A DNA stretch of 50,349 nucleotides from Bacteroidia bacterium (lineage in GTDB: Bacteria; Bacteroidota; Bacteroidia; CAIKAF01). Each line of letters starts with the position of its first letter. The stretch's first letter is position 1. This document shows positions 25,281 through 33,337 of the stretch, in pieces. The stretch spans positions 1 to 50,349 of the forward strand of contig JACVCJ010000026.1 of the NCBI GenBank assembly GCA_016742095.1, written 5' to 3'. The translations under genes were made by a program, and so were the position numbers. The notes below the pieces were generated by a model. The model saw nothing but the letters and a program-made list of their open reading frames with translations. It was not told where the DNA came from and did no database searches.

Positions 25281-26678
25281 ATGAGCAATTTAAGACCTAA
25301 AGACCTGAGTAAACTCGGGTATACCAATGACCAGGCCCGCAGTATAGCCATACAGATCGTGGCCCGGCATTACAAACACAGCAGCCGCGAAGAGATAAGC
25401 GTGTTGCTGGCCGGTCTGCTGCAGGACCCCTCGGCCTACAGCGACCATGAATTTCTGCGGCCCCTGGCTGAAGTTTTTACCGGCAAACCGGGTAAGGACG
25501 AATTCCGCAGCTATATGCTGAAGGAAGAATGCGGCCCGCTAAAGATATACGGAGCCCGCGGCATTGAAGCATCGGCCCGTAAACAGATGGAAACGGCCAT
25601 GAGCCTGCCTGTGGTACTGAGCGGCGCCCTGATGCCCGACGCCCACACCGGCTACGGACTGCCCATCGGAGGCGTTATTGCCGCCGAAAATGCACTGATC
25701 CCCTATGCCGTAGGCATGGACATCGGTTGCCGTATGGCCCTCACGGTATTTGCGGAGAACGCGGCATTCAACCGCCGTTTTTCCTACCAGATCAAAGAAG
25801 CGCTGAAGACCCATACGCACTTTGGTATGGAAGGCTCCCTGGAGACCGTACCCGAACACGAAGTGCTGGACAACCCGCTTTTTGGCTCCACGGAACTGCT
25901 GCGTAAGCTACAGTACAAAGCCGCCCGGCAGCTGGGCACTTCGGGCAACGGCAACCATTTTGTGGAATTCGGCAGTATAGAGCTTTTTGCGGACAACAGT
26001 CTGGGCCTGGCTCCCGGCAATTACAGCGCACTGCTCTCACATTCCGGCAGCCGCGGACTGGGCGCCAACATTGCGCAGCACTATACACAGATAGCCATGC
26101 AGCAGTGTCGCCTGCCCAGACAGGTGCGTTCGCTGGCCTGGCTCTCCCTGGATACCGAAGCCGGTATGGAGTACCATGCGGCCATGAACCTGGCCGGGGA
26201 ATATGCACAGGCCTGCCACCAGGTGATCCACGCCGGGCTTACGAAAGCGCTGGGACTTACCCCGCTGGCCCTGGTGGAGAATCACCACAATTTTGCCTGG
26301 GAAGAAGATCTGAACGGCCAAAAGCTGTTTGTGCACCGCAAAGGCGCTACACCCGCACACGAGGGCGAACTGGGCATTATCCCGGGCAGTATGACCACGG
26401 CGGCCTACCTGGTACGCGGCAAAGGCGTGCCCGAAAGCCTGAACTCGGCCTCACACGGGGCCGGACGTGCCATGAGCCGCCAGAAAGCACGGGAGAACAT
26501 GACGCAGTCGGCCCTGAAGAAAATGCTTTCCGCCGCCGGCGTAACCCTTATCGGGGGAAGCACCGAAGAAAATCCGCTGGCCTATAAGGATATTGAAGGG
26601 GTAATGGCCGCACAAACGGAACTGGTGCATACCGAAGGCCGTTTTTTACCCTCTGTTGTACGCATGAACCGGGAATGA
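25281..26678 (+). CDS. rtcB: RNA-splicing ligase RtcB
   Basis: A 465-aa GTP- and Mn-dependent ligase that joins 3'-phosphate or 2',3'-cyclic-phosphate RNA ends to 5'-OH ends. Seen in order: DAHTGYGLPIGGV, the metal-binding Cys in VGMDIGCRMAL, LGTSGNGNHFVEFG, SHSGSRGLG, VENHHNFAW, HRKGATPA and the guanylylated His in SASHGAGRAMSR near residue 390. No archease is nearby; instead it sits 1 nt before prfH, the arrangement of the RtcB-PrfH ribosome-repair pair that reseals 16S rRNA cut in the decoding centre by colicin-E3-like nucleases. Confidence 0.97.
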   Translation: MSNLRPKDLSKLGYTNDQARSIAIQIVARHYKHSSREEISVLLAGLLQDPSAYSDHEFLRPLAEVFTGKPGKDEFRSYMLKEECGPLKIYGARGIEASARKQMETAMSLPVVLSGALMPDAHTGYGLPIGGVIAAENALIPYAVGMDIGCRMALTVFAENAAFNRRFSYQIKEALKTHTHFGMEGSLETVPEHEVLDNPLFGSTELLRKLQYKAARQLGTSGNGNHFVEFGSIELFADNSLGLAPGNYSALLSHSGSRGLGANIAQHYTQIAMQQCRLPRQVRSLAWLSLDTEAGMEYHAAMNLAGEYAQACHQVIHAGLTKALGLTPLALVENHHNFAWEEDLNGQKLFVHRKGATPAHEGELGIIPGSMTTAAYLVRGKGVPESLNSASHGAGRAMSRQKARENMTQSALKKMLSAAGVTLIGGSTEENPLAYKDIEGVMAAQTELVHTEGRFLPSVVRMNRE

Positions 26679-26679
26679 T

Positions 26680-27294
26680 ATGAAAACGAAACTCGTACAG
26701 ATCAGCTCCGGTAAAGGGCCTGCCGAATGTGAAAGAGCGGCGGCCCGCGTACTCGAAAAATTCCTGAAGGAAGCCCGCAGCCTGGGTATCCGGGCCGAAG
26801 TGCTGCACAAGACCGACGGGTACTTTAACGGCACCATACTCTCGGCCCTGGTACGTGTGGAAATACCGGACGGCAGTGACTTTCCGGCAGCATGGGAGGG
26901 AAGCATCCTGTGGATCGCAAGCAGTCCCTACCGAAAATTCCACAAACGCCGCAACTGGTTCACCGGCTGCCGCGTGTTTGAACTACCGCCCGCCTTTGCA
27001 TGGAAAGAAAAGGAAGTGCGCTTTGAGACCTGCCGTTCTTCGGGCCCGGGCGGGCAAAACGTAAACAAGGTGGAAACCGCCGTGCGTGGCATACACCTGC
27101 CCACGGGCATACAGGTAACGGCGTCCGACTCGCGTTCGCAGCATCAGAATAAACAGCTGTGCCGGCAACGCCTGCGGGCAAAAGTAGAAGAAGCCCACAT
27201 GCAACAGCTGCAGCAGCTGGAACAGGAACAATGGCTCGAACACCATGCGCTGCAGCGCGGCAACCCGGTAAAGATCTTTGCAGAACCCTTATAG
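26680..27294 (+). CDS. prfH: Peptide chain release factor homologue PrfH
   Basis: A 204-aa class-I release-factor relative without the codon-recognition domain of RF1/RF2. The catalytic GGQ is at residues 124-126 in SSGPGGQNVNKVETAVR, followed by the basic segment SDSRSQHQNKQLC. The N-terminal part (LVQISSGKGPAECERAA, YRKFHKRRNWF) is characteristic of PrfH. PrfH hydrolyses peptidyl-tRNA on ribosomes whose decoding centre is cut, so that RtcB can reseal the rRNA. It ends the operon and is followed by a strong terminator. Confidence 0.95.
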   Translation: MKTKLVQISSGKGPAECERAAARVLEKFLKEARSLGIRAEVLHKTDGYFNGTILSALVRVEIPDGSDFPAAWEGSILWIASSPYRKFHKRRNWFTGCRVFELPPAFAWKEKEVRFETCRSSGPGGQNVNKVETAVRGIHLPTGIQVTASDSRSQHQNKQLCRQRLRAKVEEAHMQQLQQLEQEQWLEHHALQRGNPVKIFAEPL

Positions 27295-27304
27295 AATGAG
27301 AACG

Positions 27305-27328
27305 GGGAGGGGAAACCCTCCCTTTTTT
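27305..27328 (+). terminator. Terminator of the rtcB-prfH operon
   Basis: GGGAGGG (27305-27311), GAAA tetraloop, CCCTCCC (27316-27322), then six T. It begins about 10 nt after the prfH stop. Confidence 0.92.
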
Positions 27329-27330
27329 GT

Positions 27331-29115
27331 TTACACCAGGTTGGCCTGGCCCATCTGTTTGTTGAATATTTCGCGGTAGTAACCGTCGGCTACGCGCAGT
27401 TCTTCCGGGGTGCCCGTCTGCACGATCTGGCCCTGGTCCAGCACCATAACGATATCCGCTTTACGCAGGGCCGATACGCGGTGCGATACAAAGATGGAGG
27501 TGCGTCCTTTCATCATACCGTCCAGGTTGGCCAGGATAATATCTTCCGTTTCGGCGTCCACGGCCGAAAGACAGTCGTCCAGGATCAGTATCTCCGGGTT
27601 CTTGATCAGGGCGCGGGCAATGGAAATGCGTTGTTTCTGTCCGCCCGAGAGTTTAATACCACGTTCCCCGATCAGGGTATCGAACTTATTCGGGAAAGCC
27701 TCGATATTATGCAGTACCCCGGCCAGTTCGGCGGCTTTGCGTATATCCTGTTCCGTAGCGTGGTCCTGCGTACCGAACATGATGTTGTGTGCAATGGAAT
27801 CGGAGAAAAGCTGAATTTCCTGCGGCACATAACCGATATGGCGGCGATAATCGTCCAGGTTGATGCGGTCGATGGGCTGTCCGTCGATCAGGATCTGTCC
27901 CCCCGTAACGTCGAACATGCGCAGCAGCAGCTGGGTAAGGGTGGTCTTTCCGCTTCCGGTACGGCCGGTAATGCCCAGGCGCTGACCGGGTTTCAGTACA
28001 AAATCGATGTTTTTGAGCGCCGTAATGCCGGTCTGTTCATAGGTAAAGTCCACATTTTTAAAGCGGATCTCGCCCTTCGGCACAAAAGGCTCGTTGGGAT
28101 TGGGATTCGTAATTTCGGGATCGGTCTGCAGAAACTCGTCGATACGCATCTGCGAAGCCTTGGCCTGCTGCACGATAGACGTTACCCAGCCCAGTGTGGC
28201 CGTAGGCCAGGTAAGCATGTTCACATACATAATGAACTCGGCGATCACCCCCGGACTGATGCGTCCTTCCTGTACCTCGATGCCGCCCACGTAAATGGTA
28301 AGGGTGGTGGAGAGGCCGATCAGCAGCAGGATCACCGGGAAGAACAGGGCGTCCATCTTCACCAGCTGCAGGTTCACCTTTTTATAGGATTCGGTTTCCG
28401 CGGCAAACTTGTCGGAAAAAGCCTCTGTGATGCCGAAGCTTTTCAGCACGCGTATCCCCGAAAAAGCTTCCTGGGCAAAGGTGCTCAGCGCCGAGAGTCT
28501 GGCCTGCACAATGCCGCTGCGTTTCAGGATACTGCGGTTGATGTAATAGATGAGTATGGCCATCACCGGCAGGGGGCTCAGTACAATTAACGTGAGTTTA
28601 ACATCTATGCCCAGCATGATCGTAAGCGTGATCACAAACATAACCAGGAGGTTGGCAAAGTACATGATGGCGGGGCCGGTGTAGTTACGCACCTTGCTCA
28701 CGTCCTCGCTGATGCGCGTCATCAGGTCGCCCGTACTGTGTTTCTTATAGAACGAGGTACTCAGCTTCTGGTAATGCGCAAAGATGTCGTTCTTCTGGTC
28801 GTACTCGATATGGCGGCTCATTACAATAATGGTCTGCCGCATATAGAACATAAAGAAGCCTTTGAGCAGGGCCAGTACAAAAATGCATAAAGCACTTATT
28901 ATAACCACGCGCGGACCGCTGGCTCCCTCGAAGATCCACTGCAGTATACGGTTGGGGTTCTCTTGCATGGTACCCGCCGCCAGATCGGTGATAAGGCCTA
29001 CAAAGCGTGACTGGTACACAGAAAAAAAGTTCGATAAGGTGACAAAAACAAGACCCAGGAACAGGTATTTTTTGTATCTTTTAAAGTATGTATTTAGTTT
29101 CCAGAGCGTTTTCAA
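27331..29115 (-). CDS. ABC exporter half-transporter (MsbA/MdlA type)
   Basis: A 594-aa fusion of six membrane helices and one ATPase domain. Walker A is GRTGSGKTTL, signature LSGGQKQR, Walker B ILILDDCLSAVD and H-loop FVSHR. The usual catalytic Glu after Walker B is Asp here, as in the non-canonical subunit of heterodimeric exporters such as TM287/288. A partner subunit is not in the window. The only plausible start is TTG 29115, since an in-frame stop lies about 24 nt upstream and no ATG follows soon. It probably exports a lipid or drug. Confidence 0.9.
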   Translation of the reverse strand: MKTLWKLNTYFKRYKKYLFLGLVFVTLSNFFSVYQSRFVGLITDLAAGTMQENPNRILQWIFEGASGPRVVIISALCIFVLALLKGFFMFYMRQTIIVMSRHIEYDQKNDIFAHYQKLSTSFYKKHSTGDLMTRISEDVSKVRNYTGPAIMYFANLLVMFVITLTIMLGIDVKLTLIVLSPLPVMAILIYYINRSILKRSGIVQARLSALSTFAQEAFSGIRVLKSFGITEAFSDKFAAETESYKKVNLQLVKMDALFFPVILLLIGLSTTLTIYVGGIEVQEGRISPGVIAEFIMYVNMLTWPTATLGWVTSIVQQAKASQMRIDEFLQTDPEITNPNPNEPFVPKGEIRFKNVDFTYEQTGITALKNIDFVLKPGQRLGITGRTGSGKTTLTQLLLRMFDVTGGQILIDGQPIDRINLDDYRRHIGYVPQEIQLFSDSIAHNIMFGTQDHATEQDIRKAAELAGVLHNIEAFPNKFDTLIGERGIKLSGGQKQRISIARALIKNPEILILDDCLSAVDAETEDIILANLDGMMKGRTSIFVSHRVSALRKADIVMVLDQGQIVQTGTPEELRVADGYYREIFNKQMGQANLV

Positions 29116-29142
29116 AATAACTACGTGCGCTAAATTTTATCG

Positions 29143-29150
29143 TATATTTG
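29143..29150 (+). promoter_or_regulatory. -7 box of the leucine dehydrogenase operon
   Basis: TATATTTG, a perfect TAnnTTTG element, 61 nt before the start codon. No convincing -33 TTTG at the expected distance. Confidence 0.45.
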
Positions 29151-29211
29151 CCGGGCTTTTTGGGTAAGGGTATACCCGGGAGCAAATTTACGGATTAAAA
29201 TTGTTTGTCTT

Positions 29212-30327
29212 ATGATAGTGGAAGAACTTAACGTAAAAGAGATCGCTACAGGCGTTCTGAGCCCGATGGCGGATATGCAGCACGAACAGCTCCTGTTCTG
29301 CAACGACACCAAAACCGGCCTCCGCGCCATTATTGCCGTACACAATACGGTACTGGGCCCGGCACTGGGCGGTACACGCATGTGGCCCTACAGATCGGAA
29401 CAGGAAGCCCTGACCGACGTACTGCGCCTTTCACGCGGTATGACCTATAAAGCGGCCGTTTCCGGCCTTAACCTGGGCGGCGGTAAAGCCGTGATCATCG
29501 GTGATGCCCGCACACAGAAAACCGAAGCGCTGTTGCGCCGTTTCGGTCAGTTCGTGAACGACCTGGGCGGTAAATACATTACGGCCGAGGACGTGGGAAT
29601 GACCTCCAGGGACATGGAATACATCCACATGTCCACCGACCATGTAAGCGGTCTGCCCGAAACCATGGGCGGCAGCGGTAATCCTTCACCGGTAACGGCA
29701 TTCGGTACCTATATGGGTATGAAGGCCTCTGTACAGCACGTATACGGTACCGACAGCCTGCAGGGCAAAAAAGTACTGGTACAGGGCTGCGGAAGCGTAG
29801 GCCAGCACCTGGTGGAATATCTGGTAAAAGAAGGTGCCGAAGTATTCGTGACCGATATTTTCGAAGATAAGATCGCCGAAACCACCTCTAAATACAAAGC
29901 CACTGCGGTAGATCCGAACAATTTCTACGGCATGGATATGGATATTTACGCTCCCTGCGCGCTGGGCGCCACCCTCAACGACGATACCATTCCGCAGCTG
30001 AAATGCCGCGTGGTATCCGGGGCCGCCAACAACCAGCTGAAGGACGAGAACATCCATGCGGCCGCCCTGCGCGATAAAGGCATTGCCTACGCGCCCGATT
30101 TCGTGATCAACGCCGGCGGACTCATCAATGTATACTCTGAGCTGCTGGGCAATTACAACCGCGAAATTGCCATGAACAAGGCCGAACACATTTACGACGT
30201 TACCTTACAAATACATAAGTACGCTGCTGAAAAAGGCATTACCTCCCTGGAAGCTGCCAAAGCCATTGCCGAAAAACGTATCGAGGACATGGCCGCTCTC
30301 AAAACTCCTTTTTCAAGAAACTACTAA
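29212..30327 (+). CDS. Leucine dehydrogenase (Glu/Leu/Phe/Val dehydrogenase family)
   Basis: A 371-aa NAD-dependent amino acid dehydrogenase. GPALGGTRMWPY binds substrate, the catalytic Lys is in GMTYKAAVSGLNLGGGKAVI, and VQGCGSVGQHLVEYL is the NAD-binding motif. Length and sequence fit leucine dehydrogenases, which interconvert branched-chain amino acids and 2-oxo acids, so the enzyme supplies or degrades branched-chain precursors of iso-fatty acids common in Bacteroidota. nusB follows 8 nt later, so the two are cotranscribed. Confidence 0.92.
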   Translation: MIVEELNVKEIATGVLSPMADMQHEQLLFCNDTKTGLRAIIAVHNTVLGPALGGTRMWPYRSEQEALTDVLRLSRGMTYKAAVSGLNLGGGKAVIIGDARTQKTEALLRRFGQFVNDLGGKYITAEDVGMTSRDMEYIHMSTDHVSGLPETMGGSGNPSPVTAFGTYMGMKASVQHVYGTDSLQGKKVLVQGCGSVGQHLVEYLVKEGAEVFVTDIFEDKIAETTSKYKATAVDPNNFYGMDMDIYAPCALGATLNDDTIPQLKCRVVSGAANNQLKDENIHAAALRDKGIAYAPDFVINAGGLINVYSELLGNYNREIAMNKAEHIYDVTLQIHKYAAEKGITSLEAAKAIAEKRIEDMAALKTPFSRNY

Positions 30328-30335
30328 GATCCGGA

Positions 30336-31280
30336 ATGCTTAACAGACGACAGATACGTGTAAAAATTATGCAGGCGCTCTACGGATTCCTGCAAACCGA
30401 GAACGACAACCTTGCCGCCGGCGAAAGATCGCTGCTGCAATCCTTTGAACGCATTTACGACCTGTATCTGCTTCAGTTTGCCCTGCTGGCCGAGGTACAC
30501 CGCTCCGCTTTGCTCGAACGGGAAGACAGCCGCAAAAAATTCCTGCCTACCGAAGAGGACCGCATGGAAAGTACGCCTTTTACACGCAACTGCGTCTTTA
30601 CCTGGATCGACGAGTCCGAAAAACTGCATAACCTGCTCAACAAGCGTAAACTGAGCTGGGCCAATCATCCCGATGCCGGCGATAAGCTCTTTAAAAAGAT
30701 CCGCTCGCTGGAATCGTACAAGGCCTATATCCACTCGGGCGACAATTCCGTGGAAAAGGATACCGAGTTCATGATACGCCTGTGCCGCACCCTGCTGTCG
30801 GAAGAGGAATTCCTGCTGAACATATACGACGATGAGAACATTCACTGGAACGACGATATCGACTTTGTGGTGCTCTGGCTCAGCAAAAGCCTGGAACAGT
30901 CTACCGCCGAAAAAGGTCTGCGCATCTTTAACCTGTACAAGGACGAAGAAGAAGACAAGAAATTTGCCGTGGACATTTTCCGGGACACCATCCTGAACGA
31001 AGCCGGCTACGAGGAATACATCCGCGAGTTTGCCCGTAACTGGGAAACCGAGCGTATCGCCTTCCTGGACATGCTGCTGATGAAAATGGCCGTGAGCGAA
31101 CTGCTTTCCCAGCCGGGAATACCCGTAAAAGTAACGCTCAACGAGTACATCGAACTGTCTAAAATGTTCAGTACGGCCAAAAGTAACGTGTTCATCAACG
31201 GTATCCTCGATAAGATCGTACAGAAGCTGAAGAGCGAGAACAAACTGCAGAAGACCGGAAGAGGATTAATAGAAAACTAA
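30336..31280 (+). CDS. nusB: Transcription antitermination protein NusB
   Basis: A 314-aa protein, the long Bacteroidota form. The opening MLNRRQIRVKIMQALYGFLQ and the C-terminal NusB core (ERIAFLDMLLMKMAVSELLSQPGIPVKVTLNEYIELSKMF, broken here only by my reading) are conserved; an inserted acidic region sits between. NusB with NusE (S10) binds boxA RNA to allow antitermination in rRNA operons. Its place before DUF1573 and yajC is conserved in Bacteroidota. Confidence 0.94.
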   Translation: MLNRRQIRVKIMQALYGFLQTENDNLAAGERSLLQSFERIYDLYLLQFALLAEVHRSALLEREDSRKKFLPTEEDRMESTPFTRNCVFTWIDESEKLHNLLNKRKLSWANHPDAGDKLFKKIRSLESYKAYIHSGDNSVEKDTEFMIRLCRTLLSEEEFLLNIYDDENIHWNDDIDFVVLWLSKSLEQSTAEKGLRIFNLYKDEEEDKKFAVDIFRDTILNEAGYEEYIREFARNWETERIAFLDMLLMKMAVSELLSQPGIPVKVTLNEYIELSKMFSTAKSNVFINGILDKIVQKLKSENKLQKTGRGLIEN

Positions 31281-31294
31281 ATACAGTTATAGAA

Positions 31295-31738
31295 ATGAAA
31301 AAGTGGAGCATATTTTGTGCAGCCGCCCTGCTGATGATCTCCTGCGGAAGCAAGCAGAAGAACCTGGCCGACCTGGTTTCGAACCCGGCTTCGGCAGAAG
31401 GGGGATCGGTCTCTGCTGAAAATGCAGCTAAGATCGAATTTTCCGAAACGGAATATAATTTCGGCGAAATTACCCAGGGACAGGTCGTGGAACACAGCTT
31501 TAAATTTAAAAATACGGGTAAGGTAGACCTGGTGATCAGCGATACCAAGACCACCTGCGGCTGTACCACACCCGAGTGGCCCAAGGAACCCATACCGGTA
31601 GGGGGAACAGGCGAGATCAAAGCCAAGTTCGACAGCGCCGGCAAAATGGATAAACAGGAAAAAGTAATTACAGTAATAGCGAACACCGTGCCTACCGAAA
31701 CCAAAATTAAACTGGTAGGTAACGTACTTGCACCCTAA
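31295..31738 (+). CDS. DUF1573 lipoprotein
   Basis: A 147-aa lipoprotein: signal peptide with lipobox LLMISC (acylated Cys17), then a DUF1573 Ig-like domain with FGEITQGQVVEHSFKFKNTG and the conserved KTTCGCTTPEWP, whose two Cys are typical of the family. Periplasmic; function unknown. It lies 14 nt after nusB and 23 nt before yajC, a standard order in the phylum. Confidence 0.9.
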   Translation: MKKWSIFCAAALLMISCGSKQKNLADLVSNPASAEGGSVSAENAAKIEFSETEYNFGEITQGQVVEHSFKFKNTGKVDLVISDTKTTCGCTTPEWPKEPIPVGGTGEIKAKFDSAGKMDKQEKVITVIANTVPTETKIKLVGNVLAP

Positions 31739-31761
31739 TTTTAAAAAGAGCAAAACAACAG

Positions 31762-32091
31762 ATGAAAACCGCACAGATTTTATTTATGGCTCCGCCCGCC
31801 GGCCAGGAAGGTGGAAACCCGATCATGACCTTTGTAATGATGGGTCTGATCATCGTGGTATTTTACTTCTTTATGATCCGTCCGCAGATGAAACGTTCCA
31901 AGGAACAGAAAAAATTCCGCGAGGGTCTTAAAGCCGGTGACCGTATCGTTACCATCGGTGGTATCCACGGCCGCATCATCGAACTGAAAGAGAAGACCGC
32001 CATCATCGAGTCGGAAAAGACCCGCCTGGAGATCAGCCGCGAAGCCATCAGCATGGATAGCGCCGGGCTTATGAACCAGCAGGGCAAATAA
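31762..32091 (+). CDS. yajC: Preprotein translocase subunit YajC
   Basis: A 109-aa single-pass inner membrane protein. The membrane helix (IMTFVMMGLIIVVFYFFMIRP) is followed by QMKRSKEQKKFREGLKAGDRIVTIGGIHGRI, the YajC signature. It joins SecDF in the Sec holotranslocon. Last gene of the nusB cluster; a coaE gene, often next in related genomes, is missing here. Confidence 0.96.
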   Translation: MKTAQILFMAPPAGQEGGNPIMTFVMMGLIIVVFYFFMIRPQMKRSKEQKKFREGLKAGDRIVTIGGIHGRIIELKEKTAIIESEKTRLEISREAISMDSAGLMNQQGK

Positions 32092-32111
32092 GCCGCGGTA
32101 CAAGAACGCAT

Positions 32112-32150
32112 AAAAAAAGGACTTTCCACATAGTTGAGAAAGTCCTTTTT
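32112..32150. terminator. Bidirectional terminator between yajC and the lipoprotein gene
   Basis: AAAAAGGACTTTC (ending 32126) pairs with GAAAGTCCTTTTT (32138-32150), so both strands have a stem followed by a T-run. It serves the two convergent genes. Confidence 0.88.
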
Positions 32151-32170
32151 CTTTATAGACGACGTATTTT

Positions 32171-32551
32171 TTAAGGCGTTATCATGAATTCGTAAGCGCC
32201 TTTTACCTGTATCTTATGTCCGGTTTCGTACTCCATAATGAAAGGCGTGGGCGCCGTTACATTGGACTCGAACTGCTCTCCGATGGCCAGCTCCTTGGCA
32301 TTTACCTCCTTTTCGTAGGCATATACCGTTTGTGTGGGATTGCTTTTGCGGTATATACGGATCTTTACAAATTCGATCTTTACCGCCGGGTTCGTAAACG
32401 TAGCCACTACATTTACCGGGTCCTGGTAAGTACCCCCTTTTACGGGCGACTGAAAATCGACCCTGGTCCCGTCATTTTTTTTGCACGAATAAAGCGCGCT
32501 GAACCCGGCCAGCAGTAAGGCCAGTAAAAATACCGTTTTAAATCTCTCCAT
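32171..32551 (-). CDS. DUF4625-like lipoprotein
   Basis: A 126-aa lipoprotein with lipobox ALYSC. The mature part (RVDFQSPVKGGTYQDPVNVVATFTN, VKIRIYRKSNPTQ) parallels the neighbour at 32965-33336 (EVDSPKENTEYSSPVPLMVHIEN, IEIKVYKKDDPAV), so the two are paralogues with a single Ig-like sandwich. Unlike that neighbour it has no His cluster. Probably part of the same envelope locus as the TonB receptor but separated by ~410 nt and lacking the 15-bp palindrome. Confidence 0.7.
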   Translation of the reverse strand: MERFKTVFLLALLLAGFSALYSCKKNDGTRVDFQSPVKGGTYQDPVNVVATFTNPAVKIEFVKIRIYRKSNPTQTVYAYEKEVNAKELAIGEQFESNVTAPTPFIMEYETGHKIQVKGAYEFMITP

Positions 32552-32767
32552 ACACAACTAAATGATACCCCCTATCACAAGAAGTATGTATCTACGTTTA
32601 CGTAAAGAAAACAAAATCGTTTCAGATTTGCTTAAAAAAAGATAAACATACTTTATGAATATGTGTAACTCACTAAGTAATACATACATTAAAAATCAGC
32701 GAAAGAGCGGCAGGCAGGGCGAAGCGCTTTTTTCGTATATTTAAATATAGCTGTAAACTGATGAACT
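32552..32767. other. AT-rich intergenic stretch
   Basis: No gene seen. It contains the palindrome TTTACGTAAA and ends in a weak TATATTTA box before the decayed methyltransferase. It should hold the promoter of the lipoprotein gene on the minus strand, but I cannot place it with confidence. Confidence 0.4.
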
Positions 32768-32909
32768 ATGCGTAACGATGCTCTTACCCGCTTCAGTACC
32801 AAAGTAGAGAACTATGTAAAATACCGGCCCTCGTACCCGGCCGCCGGCCCTCGCAGATAACAGCGTGTACGACTGCGTCGTTTATTCGGGCATACTGAAG
32901 CCCGCATAA
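32768..32909 (+). pseudogene. Remnant of a class-I SAM-dependent methyltransferase
   Basis: ATG 32768 opens MRNDALTRFSTKVENYVKYRP and continues SYPAA before a stop at 32858-32860. The RFSxxVENYxxYRPxYP pattern is the N-terminus of a common bacterial methyltransferase family. Immediately after, in the +1 frame, comes VYDCVVYSGILKPA and a stop (32865-32909), which looks like the extreme C-terminus of the same family. The ~200 residues in between, including the SAM-binding motif, are gone. This reads as one internal deletion with frameshift. By-eye homology only. Confidence 0.55.
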
Positions 32910-32911
32910 CG

Positions 32912-32940
32912 CAAAAAAGACCTCGCTTACAGCGAGGCCT
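32912..32940 (-). terminator. Terminator of the TonB-DUF4625 operon
   Basis: CCTCGCT (32921-32927) pairs with AGCGAGG (32931-32937), loop TAC; on the minus strand it is followed by TCTTTTTTGC. It lies about 25 nt beyond the stop codon of the last lipoprotein gene. Confidence 0.78.
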
Positions 32941-32964
32941 TCTTTTATAAACCGTGCTAAAAAA

Positions 32965-33336
32965 TTAAGGTTTGATGGTGAAGTCGTGCTTCAGCGTGGT
33001 CACTACGTCTTCGCCTGTTTTAATGTCCAGGGTGAACTGTGTGGCCGAACTTACATTGGCAAAGATCGAGTCTTCCACATGCACGTGGTGGTCTTCCAGG
33101 TGATTATCATAATCGAACACCAGCACCGCAGGATCGTCCTTTTTATACACTTTGATCTCGATATCGTGCACCGGCTCGTTCTCATTCTCAATGTGCACCA
33201 TCAGCGGCACCGGACTGCTGTATTCCGTATTCTCCTTCGGAGAGTCTACTTCGATTACATTGCCCTTGTTTTTCTTACATCCGGCCAATACAAGCCCGGC
33301 CCCCACGAAGGTGGCGATCAGAACAGATTTTCTCAT
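32965..33336 (-). CDS. DUF4625-like lipoprotein with histidine cluster
   Basis: A 123-aa lipoprotein: lipobox VLAGC, then KKNKGN and one Ig-like domain. The segment NHLEDHHVHVEDS concentrates five histidines and several acidic residues, suggesting binding of a transition metal. It starts 1 nt after the stop of the larger DUF4625 gene, so it is the third gene of the TonB operon. Likely a surface or periplasmic accessory of metal uptake; the metal is not established. Confidence 0.75.
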   Translation of the reverse strand: MRKSVLIATFVGAGLVLAGCKKNKGNVIEVDSPKENTEYSSPVPLMVHIENENEPVHDIEIKVYKKDDPAVLVFDYDNHLEDHHVHVEDSIFANVSSATQFTLDIKTGEDVVTTLKHDFTIKP

Positions 33337-33337
33337 G

